This document shows positions 1 to 5,635 of a DNA stretch of 6,567 nucleotides, piece by piece. The notes under the pieces are model-generated. The model saw nothing but the letters and a program-made list of their open reading frames with translations. It had not been told where the DNA came from and searched no databases. Both the position numbers and the translations under genes were made by a program. The stretch's first letter is position 1. Each line of letters opens with the position of its first letter. The DNA is from Coriobacteriales bacterium (lineage in GTDB: Bacteria; Actinomycetota; Coriobacteriia; Coriobacteriales; UBA8131): the NCBI GenBank assembly GCA_031254255.1, contig JAIRUT010000078.1, forward strand, positions 1 to 6,567. The letters are read 5' to 3'.

Positions 1-957
1 CGTCAATAAGGCGGTTAGATCCAAGCCGGTCTTATTGATCGTCAGCGGATACTGGGAAAGTGTGTCCTCCTCAACACTCTTGATGTAGCTGTTGACACCA
101 TTAGCCATTGCCAGAATAGCTGCTATGCCAAAGATTCCGATTGATCCGGCAAAGGCCGTCATAATCGTCCGGCCTTTCTTGGTCATCAGATTGGAGAAGG
201 AAAGCGAAATGGAGGTCAAAAAAGACATTGAGGATTTACGCGCCCGTTTTGCCGCTTGAGAAAACTTGCTGGTTCTCGGATAAAAAGGATTGGTGTCCGA
301 GACAATCTGACCGTCAGAGAGGTTGATGATCCGATTGGCATACATCTCGGCCAGATCCGGGTTGTGAGTGACCATGATGACCAACCGATCCGCCGCAATT
401 CTGGTCAACAGATCCATAATCTGGGTGCTGGTCTTGGAGTCCAATGCACCTGTCGGTTCATCTGCCAGCAAGATCTCCGGATCATTGACAAGTGCCCGGG
501 CAATCGCCACGCGCTGCATCTGGCCGCCGGAAAGTTGGTTCGGCTTCTTGTTGATATGTTCGCTTAAACCGACCTCGTCCAAAGCCTGCTTGGACCGCCT
601 GATACACGCCTTCTTGGATACTCCAGAAAGTGTCAGGGCCAGTTCGACATTGGCAAGTACTGTTTGGTGGGGAATCAGGTTGTAACTCTGAAAGACAAAG
701 CCGATCCGATTGTTGCGATAGGTGTCCCAATCACGATCCTTGTATCTTTTGGTAGCGACTCCGTCGATCTCTAAGTCTCCACTGTCGGCCCTATCCAAGC
801 CACCGACGATATTCAGGAGCGTAGTCTTGCCGGATCCAGAAGGACCAAGAATCGCGGCAAACTCGTTGTCTCGAAATGTTACTGAAAGCTGATTCAGGGC
901 AATCTGGGTAAGCCCAGCTGTTTCATAGGTTTTGGTTATACCGGTTAGCTTCAGCAT
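1..957 (-). CDS. ABC transporter, fused ATP-binding and FtsX/MacB-type permease protein (N-terminal part)
   Basis: Reading from the ATG at 957-955 gives 319 codons open to the window edge, so the C-terminal part is missing. Residues 1 to about 220 are a complete ABC ATPase of the LolD/MacB/FtsE type: Walker [10 protein letters not shown] at 38-46, Q-loop FQ at 89-90, signature LSGGQ at 142-146, Walker B ILLADEP around 162-168 followed by the GALD D-loop, and H-loop His198. After a basic linker (about 230-262) comes one hydrophobic segment at about 264-286, then the start of an extracytoplasmic region, as expected for a permease domain of the FtsX/MacB family. Such fused proteins usually work as homodimers in the cytoplasmic membrane, acting as mechanotransmission pumps or exporters of peptides, lipids or antibiotics; the substrate cannot be told here. 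A tandem Shine-Dalgarno sequence supports the start. The gene is divergent from the folding lipoprotein and may head its own operon. Confidence 0.93.
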   Translation of the reverse strand, partial: MLKLTGITKTYETAGLTQIALNQLSVTFRDNEFAAILGPSGSGKTTLLNIVGGLDRADSGDLEIDGVATKRYKDRDWDTYRNNRIGFVFQSYNLIPHQTVLANVELALTLSGVSKKACIRRSKQALDEVGLSEHINKKPNQLSGGQMQRVAIARALVNDPEILLADEPTGALDSKTSTQIMDLLTRIAADRLVIMVTHNPDLAEMYANRIINLSDGQIVSDTNPFYPRTSKFSQAAKRARKSSMSFLTSISLSFSNLMTKKGRTIMTAFAGSIGIFGIAAILAMANGVNSYIKSVEEDTLSQYPLTINKTGLDLTALLT

Positions 958-964
958 CTGGTTA

Positions 965-975
965 CCCTCCCCTCC
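965..975 (-). promoter_or_regulatory. Ribosome binding site of the ABC transporter gene
   Basis: On the minus strand this stretch reads GGAGGGGAGGG, a doubled Shine-Dalgarno sequence. The inner GGAGG (970-966) ends 8 bases before the ATG at 957, an ideal spacing, and it fixes the start of the ABC gene. Confidence 0.8.
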
Positions 976-1118
976 GAAAAAAAGCTGATTTGATGGAGTA
1001 GCAAAATATTCAGTAATAAAAGTGACAGGAAACCGAAGCAATTGTCTCATGTCAGACCATATACTCTGGGCAGTAATATGCGAGAATGGGTATCTGCAAT
1101 TTTACTGTTACCCAAATT

Positions 1119-1151
1119 TTCCCATCGGGTGTATCATCCATCCGGTGGGAA
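1119..1151. repeat. 13-bp inverted repeat upstream of the folding lipoprotein
   Basis: TTCCCATCGGGTG (1119-1131) and CATCCGGTGGGAA (1139-1151) are inverted copies around a 7-base spacer; 11 of 13 positions are Watson-Crick pairs and the other two are G-T, which still pair in RNA. It lies 45 bases before the ATG at 1197. It is not followed by a T-run on either strand, so it does not look like an intrinsic terminator. It could be an operator for a dimeric regulator or a leader hairpin in the 5' untranslated RNA; the sequence does not decide between these. It does not match the CIRCE or HAIR heat-shock operators that I know. Confidence 0.6.
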
Positions 1152-1182
1152 GGTATTGTAAATATGCGATTGTTGAGAACAG

Positions 1183-1189
1183 AGGAAGG
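1183..1189 (+). promoter_or_regulatory. Ribosome binding site of the folding lipoprotein
   Basis: AGGAAGG stands 7 bases before the ATG at 1197. This selects 1197 over the in-frame ATGs at 1086 and 1164, and gives a protein that opens directly with a typical lipoprotein signal peptide. Confidence 0.75.
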
Positions 1190-1196
1190 TATTTTC

Positions 1197-2816
1197 ATGA
1201 GAAAGCCCACTCGCCTGCTCAGCACACTGACAGGCTTTGCCCTTGCTGCAGTTGTCGGAGTTTCCCTCTTCGGCTGTAATGGCGGAAATGACACTTACAC
1301 TGACATCAGCAAAATGACTAGCGTTGACGATGCGACATACACCAATGTCGCTGCAACAGTCGACGGTGTCGAAATCAAAGAAGCTGATGTCACAACTATG
1401 ATTGAGAACATGCGCAAAGACACTGATGGCAACATCTTTTCGGATGTCGAATGGGCTGGCAAGTTACAAGATGCCAAAACCACACCGGCCCAATTGCGGG
1501 AGGGTGTGATACGAAATACACTTTCCACCCCCATCCTCATTCTCAATGATGCCGCAGCGCTGGGCATCTCTCCTGACGAATCGGTAATTGATGAACAGAT
1601 TACCCAGTCCAAGAATCAAACCGGTGACCCAAAGGCATGGCGGGACTATCTACACGGAGAGGGTTTTGCCACAGAAAAAGCCTATCGGACATTGCTTGAA
1701 GCCCAAAACGTCTTCACCCAAGTAGTCAGCAACAAGTTCTCCTTGGAACCCACCGAGGATGAGACCCTTGAATTCATAAGTACCTATGGTTCCTATTTTG
1801 AAGGTAAACGCTCCAGTGCAATAGTTTTCACGCTCAGTGACACCCTGCTGATTGATGAGGCGCGGACCTTGGCCAACGAGGCCTTGAACCGGATCAAAGC
1901 CGGTGAGGATTTTGATACGGTTGCCGCTGACTTTGCCAGTTATGCAAGTGCCAAAGCCCAAGCTGCACTTGCTGCTGATCCAACCAGCAAAATAGCGGAC
2001 ATGGGTTGGATGACATCCAGCAGCAGTACAAGCGACTTTCCTGATGCTTACAAAAATGCCCTGAACTCACTTGAGGTCGGGCAGGTTTATGACACGATCG
2101 TTGAATCAGATACGGCAGTATATGTCATAAAATGCACAGACTCCTTCCATCTCAATGCAGATGGTACGGCGAACATGGATACCATGCCCGCAGATGTCCA
2201 TAGCAAGATCATGGATTATCTAGCTCAAAATGTATCAAAATCACGTGCCGAAGAATACATTACCAACTTGACCAGCGACGATACCCGGATAGTAATCAAC
2301 GATATGCCCGCTGGCCTACCATATGACAGCACCATGCAATTGATCACCGATGATGTGGCTGGAACCGGTGCTGAGGTTAAATCTGGCGACACGATTCGCG
2401 TTACCTATGTTGGAACCCTTGATGACGGAACAGTCTTCGATCAGTCTGCCAACCATGACGGCTACATGGAATTCACAGTTGGATCGGGGCAGATGATCAA
2501 AGGTTTTGATGAGGATGTCGTTGGCATGAAGGTTGGCGGCCAGCGCACCATAATCATTCCTCCCTCCAAAGGCTATGGAAGCGAAGCTAGCGGAGCAATT
2601 CCTGCTAACTCCACATTGCACTTCACTATCCAACTGCTCTCGGTGAATGGTGACATCACCGGTGCTGAAAGCATCATCTCCTCCCTGGGGCTGGACTTCA
2701 GTAACCTGACTCCCACCAGCACTGGTGACGGCAGCACCGACAGCAGCAGCAATAGCAGCGCAACAGATACTTCGGCTACCGATGCTAGTAGTAACGGTAC
2801 AAGTAACACAAATTAA
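1197..2816 (+). CDS. Secreted lipoprotein foldase: SurA-like/parvulin region fused to an FKBP peptidyl-prolyl isomerase
   Basis: 539 residues. A signal peptide with basic start, hydrophobic core and lipobox LFGC (Cys27) predicts a lipid-anchored protein on the outer face of the cytoplasmic membrane. Residues about 50-200 resemble the helical N-terminal chaperone region of SurA/PrsA (it opens with a VDGVEI strand). Residues about 205-316 fit a parvulin (PpiC) domain, with the GWM motif at 270-272 and the closing VIKCTD strand, but by hand alignment the usual histidines are Ala208 and Tyr309. Residues about 388-483 are an FKBP domain that keeps the pocket residues: Tyr404, Phe414-Asp415, Phe426, Met433-Ile434, Phe437, Tyr460, Ile468 and Phe476. 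A Ser/Thr/Asn/Asp-rich tail of about 50 residues follows. The likely role is folding of exported proteins, with isomerase activity coming from the FKBP domain. Start chosen by ribosome binding site and signal peptide. The neighbours give no substrate clue. Confidence 0.92.
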   Translation: MRKPTRLLSTLTGFALAAVVGVSLFGCNGGNDTYTDISKMTSVDDATYTNVAATVDGVEIKEADVTTMIENMRKDTDGNIFSDVEWAGKLQDAKTTPAQLREGVIRNTLSTPILILNDAAALGISPDESVIDEQITQSKNQTGDPKAWRDYLHGEGFATEKAYRTLLEAQNVFTQVVSNKFSLEPTEDETLEFISTYGSYFEGKRSSAIVFTLSDTLLIDEARTLANEALNRIKAGEDFDTVAADFASYASAKAQAALAADPTSKIADMGWMTSSSSTSDFPDAYKNALNSLEVGQVYDTIVESDTAVYVIKCTDSFHLNADGTANMDTMPADVHSKIMDYLAQNVSKSRAEEYITNLTSDDTRIVINDMPAGLPYDSTMQLITDDVAGTGAEVKSGDTIRVTYVGTLDDGTVFDQSANHDGYMEFTVGSGQMIKGFDEDVVGMKVGGQRTIIIPPSKGYGSEASGAIPANSTLHFTIQLLSVNGDITGAESIISSLGLDFSNLTPTSTGDGSTDSSSNSSATDTSATDASSNGTSNTN

Positions 2817-2830
2817 GCTACTGGAGAGTA

Positions 2831-2852
2831 AGGCCGGAAGAAAACCCGGCCT
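2831..2852 (+). terminator. Small GC-rich hairpin after the lipoprotein gene, weak terminator candidate
   Basis: AGGCCGG (2831-2837) and CCGGCCT (2846-2852) form a perfect 7-bp stem with an 8-base A-rich loop, 14 bases past the TAA stop. No T-run follows, so it is not a canonical intrinsic terminator; some read-through into iorA is possible. A second, weaker hairpin, GGTCA (2855-2859) with TGACC (2868-2872), lies just downstream. Confidence 0.35.
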
Positions 2853-2856
2853 CCGG

Positions 2857-2898
2857 TCACTGCGGCCTGACCGCTGTTGTCTGATCACTGCGACCTGA
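2857..2898. repeat. Pair of 14-base direct repeats upstream of iorA
   Basis: TCACTGCGGCCTGA (2857-2870) recurs as TCACTGCGACCTGA (2885-2898), 13 of 14 bases identical with a 28-base period. The second copy ends 15 bases before the iorA ATG. The spacing is between 2 and 3 helical turns, so side-by-side regulator binding is possible but unproven; a small local duplication is an equally good explanation. No clear promoter is visible in this gap. Confidence 0.45.
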
Positions 2899-2913
2899 TG
2901 TTGGGAGAGTTTG

Positions 2914-4836
2914 ATGTCCGTTGAGTTGCTCATGGGAAACCAAGCCTTGGGGCTTGGGGCGCTGCGAGCCGGAGTGAACTGCGTCAGCGGCTATCCCGGA
3001 ACGCCCTCGACTGAAGTATTGGAATACATTGCCAGCCAAGCTCGGAAACGAGACTTGGCTGGTTTGCATATTGAATGGTCCACAAATGAGAAGATTGCCC
3101 TCGAGGTCGGTGCCGGTGTTGCCCTGAGCGGTGGACGGGCGCTGGTGACGATGAAGCAGGTTGGACTGAATGTGGCCTCAGATCCCCTGATGAGCCTACC
3201 TTATCTGGGCGTTGGCGGTCTTGTTTTGCTGGTAGCCGATGATCCGGGTCCGATTTCCTCCCAGACCGAACAAGATACGCGTCAGTTTGCCCAGTTTGCC
3301 AAGGTGCCTGTCCTTGATCCCTCAACCCCAGAGGAAGCCTGCGCGATGATGGAGGAGGCCTTTCAACTCTCTGCAAAATATTCGACTCCGGTGATTGTCC
3401 GCTCAACCACGCGGGTCTCACATGCTGCAGTCAGCCTGGAGTCATCCTATGATTACTCTGCCCGTCTGGTGAGTGGCTTTGAGCCTTCTGAACGTTGGGT
3501 GATCTTCCCACGCCGCAGCTACATGGGGCACCTGGAGATCATCGAACGCCTACAGAAGCTTCAGGAGACATTTGCTGAGTCCTCCTTCAATCTGATTGAA
3601 CAGACCGGGCATTCGGCTGCGCCTGCCCATCTCGGGCTGGTGGCCGGTGGTAACAGCTGGGCCTACCTGAAGGATGCCCTGCAGGAGCTGGGTTATGCCG
3701 GATCGCTGCGTCTTTTGAAGATAGGAACCCCGCACCCCTTCCCAGACAGCTTGGTTTGGAGCTTTATCAAGGATTTGGACGAGGTGCTGGTCTTTGAGGA
3801 ACTGGAACCTGTCATTGAGCGTGAGCTGTTGCGTTTGATCGGACAGCGGCGGGAAATACGGGGGAATTTACGGGTTCGGGGCAAGCTGGACGGTACTACC
3901 GAACAAGCTGGTGAGGGCAGCACTGCTCGAATTCTACAGCATCTGCTGGATTTTCTGTCAGTTGATGGGCCTGGCGGTGGCAGCAGCGCGGAAGCTGGCG
4001 ACGCGGTCATCGTTGGGCAATCCGCTCCTACACTCCCCATTCGTCCGCCGGTGCTTTGCGCCGGATGCCCACATCGGGCCTCCTTCTTCGCCATTAAACA
4101 GGCATTGATGGGACGCAAGGCGGTCTTCAGCGGTGATATCGGTTGCTACACCTTGGGTAATGCCCTGCCGCTGGATATGGTCGACACATGTCTTTGTATG
4201 GGTGCCGGTTTCACGATCCCTCAGGGTATGGCCTGGGCTGAGCCCGACAGCCTGCACCTCGGATTCGTCGGTGATTCGACTTTCTTTGCCAGCGGTCTGA
4301 CCGGTGTCGTCAATGCTGTGGCCAGCGGCGTCAAGCTGACGCTGGTCGTCCTGGACAACTCCATCACCGCCATGACCGGTGGCCAGACCCATGTCGGACA
4401 AAAACTGCCCGGAGACATCCCCTCAATCCTCAGGGCCTTGGGTGTGCCCTGGGTTGCGGAGATTGATCCCTTCGACCAGCAAGCTGCCCGCGATGCAGTT
4501 TGCGAAGCTGTTGCCCAAGTAGGAGTCAGCGCCATTGTCTTCAAGTCGCCCTGTGTGACTTTCTGTAAAAGTACCGCCAAGGGTGCTGGCTTGTCAGGGG
4601 ATGCTTCTGAGAATGCCCGCGCTCCCCGCAAGGCTCCCCAATTTGTCAGCGTCAACCCCGAGAACTGCAGGAACTGCAAGCTCTGCCTGCGCAAGCTGGG
4701 CTGTCCAGCTTTGGTCTCCGGCCAAACCCAGATGCAGATTGACGCCGGTCTTTGCACAGCCTGTGGCCTCTGCACGTCGGTTTGCCCCTTTCAAGCATTG
4801 GAGATCTCAGAGGCATCGGGAGTTGATTATGAATAA
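2914..4836 (+). CDS. iorA: Indolepyruvate:ferredoxin oxidoreductase, alpha subunit
   Basis: 640 residues, the usual length for IorA. With IorB it catalyses oxidative decarboxylation of arylpyruvates to arylacetyl-CoA in the cytoplasm, reducing ferredoxin. Domains in order: 2-oxoacid:ferredoxin oxidoreductase N-terminal domain (about 5-180) with GYPGTPSTE at 26-34 and the NEK motif around Glu59; a middle domain (about 190-335); a Gly/Ser/Ala-rich linker; a thiamine-diphosphate domain (about 380-530) with CAGCPH at 382-387, GDIGCYTLG from 407, GDST at 453-456 and Asn482, which fit the GDG-to-N cofactor motif; and a C-terminal ferredoxin domain with two [4Fe-4S] sites, Cys585/588/591/597 and Cys614/617/620/624. 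The slightly altered first site (four residues before the last Cys) is, as I recall, normal for IorA. ATG at 2914 is preferred to TTG at 2911 because GGGAG (2903-2907) lies 6 bases before it. Translationally coupled to iorB. Confidence 0.96.
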   Translation: MSVELLMGNQALGLGALRAGVNCVSGYPGTPSTEVLEYIASQARKRDLAGLHIEWSTNEKIALEVGAGVALSGGRALVTMKQVGLNVASDPLMSLPYLGVGGLVLLVADDPGPISSQTEQDTRQFAQFAKVPVLDPSTPEEACAMMEEAFQLSAKYSTPVIVRSTTRVSHAAVSLESSYDYSARLVSGFEPSERWVIFPRRSYMGHLEIIERLQKLQETFAESSFNLIEQTGHSAAPAHLGLVAGGNSWAYLKDALQELGYAGSLRLLKIGTPHPFPDSLVWSFIKDLDEVLVFEELEPVIERELLRLIGQRREIRGNLRVRGKLDGTTEQAGEGSTARILQHLLDFLSVDGPGGGSSAEAGDAVIVGQSAPTLPIRPPVLCAGCPHRASFFAIKQALMGRKAVFSGDIGCYTLGNALPLDMVDTCLCMGAGFTIPQGMAWAEPDSLHLGFVGDSTFFASGLTGVVNAVASGVKLTLVVLDNSITAMTGGQTHVGQKLPGDIPSILRALGVPWVAEIDPFDQQAARDAVCEAVAQVGVSAIVFKSPCVTFCKSTAKGAGLSGDASENARAPRKAPQFVSVNPENCRNCKLCLRKLGCPALVSGQTQMQIDAGLCTACGLCTSVCPFQALEISEASGVDYE

Positions 4837-5503
4837 GTCAAGTGTTGCAAGCACTGCTGACGAAGCCAAGTCAGTTGGCTCAACCTGTCGCAGCATCCTG
4901 ATTTCCGGCGTCGGAGGACAGGGAACCATTTTGGCCTCGCGCCTTATTGCCCAAGCTGCCATCCTCGCTGGTTGGAATGCACGAACCGCTGAGACCATCG
5001 GCATGGCCCAGCGTGGCGGCAGTGTCTTGGGGCATGTACGCTGTTTCGAGGGCTGGGAGAAGGCTCCACTCTCCGCATTGATCTCACCCGGCAAGGCTGA
5101 CCTGTTGATCGGATTCGAGCCCGCCGAAACACTCCGCGCCCTGCCCTATCTGAAACCCCAGGGGACGGTGATCACCTCAACCAGCCCGATAATCCCAGCT
5201 GCCAATTTCTTCGCAACATCGGCAGAGTCGGATGGCTATCAGCCCCAGCAAGTCGTGGACTGGCTAACCAACCTGAGTGGCCAAGAACCGGGATTCAGAC
5301 TGATCCGCCTGGACGGCCAACAGATCTGTGCAGAGCTTGAATCCCCCAAGGTTTTGAACACGGTTTTGCTGGGAGCAGCAGCTGCCAGTGGAGCCTTGGG
5401 CTTAGGCCTCAAGCTACTGGAAGAGGCCTTACGAGAACTCGTTTCGTCCGCGTACCTCGATGTCAACCTACGCGCCTTGCACAGAGGCTGGGAACAAGGT
5501 TGA
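4829..5503 (+). CDS. iorB: Indolepyruvate:ferredoxin oxidoreductase, beta subunit
   Basis: 224 residues, the usual size for IorB, a member of the pyruvate/ketoisovalerate oxidoreductase gamma-domain family. Key motifs are GVGGQGT at 27-33 (nucleotide- or CoA-binding type glycine loop) and AETIGMAQRGGSV from residue 54, both hallmarks of the family. It pairs with IorA, which carries the thiamine diphosphate and the iron-sulfur clusters. The ATG lies inside the end of iorA (8-base overlap), with GGGAG (4818-4822) 6 bases upstream, so the two subunits are probably made in equal amounts by translational coupling. The reading frame is open back to 4583, but that part is the iorA coding region read in another frame. 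An N-terminal stretch of about 20 polar residues precedes the conserved core; no alternative in-frame start removes it. Confidence 0.95.
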   Translation: MNKSSVASTADEAKSVGSTCRSILISGVGGQGTILASRLIAQAAILAGWNARTAETIGMAQRGGSVLGHVRCFEGWEKAPLSALISPGKADLLIGFEPAETLRALPYLKPQGTVITSTSPIIPAANFFATSAESDGYQPQQVVDWLTNLSGQEPGFRLIRLDGQQICAELESPKVLNTVLLGAAAASGALGLGLKLLEEALRELVSSAYLDVNLRALHRGWEQG

Positions 5504-5509
5504 TGGACA

Positions 5510-5616
5510 AAGAAAGACAAAAAGGGGACGGTTCTTTTTTGTCTTGGATAAAGAAGCAATCGACATGCGAGGTGCAACCTGAGACAAAAAAGAACCGTCC
5601 CCTTTTTGTCTTTCTT
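5510..5616. repeat. 107-bp palindromic element, MITE/REP-like
   Basis: Two perfectly complementary 35-base arms (5510-5544 and 5582-5616) flank a 37-base spacer. Each arm holds the core AAAAAGGGGACGGTTCTTTT and is itself partly palindromic: AGACAAAAA at 5515-5523 matches TTTTTGTCT at 5536-5544 inverted, around a 12-base loop. The GGGGACGGTTCTTTTTTGTC motif is, from memory, a dispersed intergenic repeat in various anaerobes and other bacteria, sometimes near small Y1-type (REP-associated) transposases; no transposase gene lies in this window. No target-site duplication is evident at its edges. It starts 7 bases after the iorB stop and ends 19 bases before the start codon of the ligase gene. 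In RNA it would form a very stable hairpin that could stop, slow or protect transcripts. Confidence 0.85.
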
Positions 5617-5622
5617 ATTCGG

Positions 5623-5629
5623 AAGGGAG
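5623..5629 (+). promoter_or_regulatory. Ribosome binding site deciding a TTG start
   Basis: AAGGGAG lies 6 bases before the TTG at 5636. The next in-frame ATG is about 94 codons further on, past the conserved adenylate-forming motif, so this site makes TTG the only reasonable start for the ligase gene. Confidence 0.75.
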
Positions 5630-5635
5630 ATCCAA

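Larger units (their letters stand above)
958..1196. other. Divergent intergenic region
   Basis: About 240 bases separate the starts of two divergent genes, so promoters for both must lie here unless one is further upstream. No promoter is convincing. For the minus-strand gene the best pair I find is TTGCTT (1042-1037) and TATTAC (1019-1014) with a 17-base spacer, each a weak match to the sigma-A consensus. For the plus-strand gene TATACT (1060-1065) and TAATAT (1074-1079) resemble -10 boxes but lack a properly spaced -35. GGAAAC (1028-1033), 17 bases before GTCA (1051), loosely resembles an extracytoplasmic-function sigma promoter. The plus-strand reading frame is open back to 1086, but nothing in that extension looks like protein coding and it would place residues ahead of the signal peptide. 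Confidence 0.5.

Noticed and set aside
1060..1079. TATACT and TAATAT as sigma-A -10 boxes for the lipoprotein
   Set aside because: The nearest -35-like TTGTCT (1042-1047) is 12 or 26 bases away, so neither has acceptable spacing.
1086..1196. Upstream extension of the lipoprotein reading frame (starts at 1086 or 1164)
   Set aside because: It would place up to 37 residues before the signal peptide, runs through the inverted repeat, and has no ribosome binding site as good as AGGAAGG before 1197.
2911..2913. TTG at 2911 as the iorA start
   Set aside because: It directly precedes ATG 2914; the ATG is better placed relative to GGGAG and is the commoner start codon.
2316..2933. 205-codon open frame on the minus strand
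   Set aside because: It lies opposite the FKBP part of the lipoprotein gene and the gap; the product shows no family motif while the plus-strand protein is clearly real.
4583..4828. Open frame extending upstream of iorB
   Set aside because: It overlaps the ferredoxin domain of iorA in another frame; the ATG at 4829 has a ribosome binding site and gives a normal-size IorB.
5510..5616. CRISPR or tRNA-like structure in the paired repeats
   Set aside because: There are only two copies, they are inverted, not direct, and no further repeat units, cas genes or tRNA-type loops are present.
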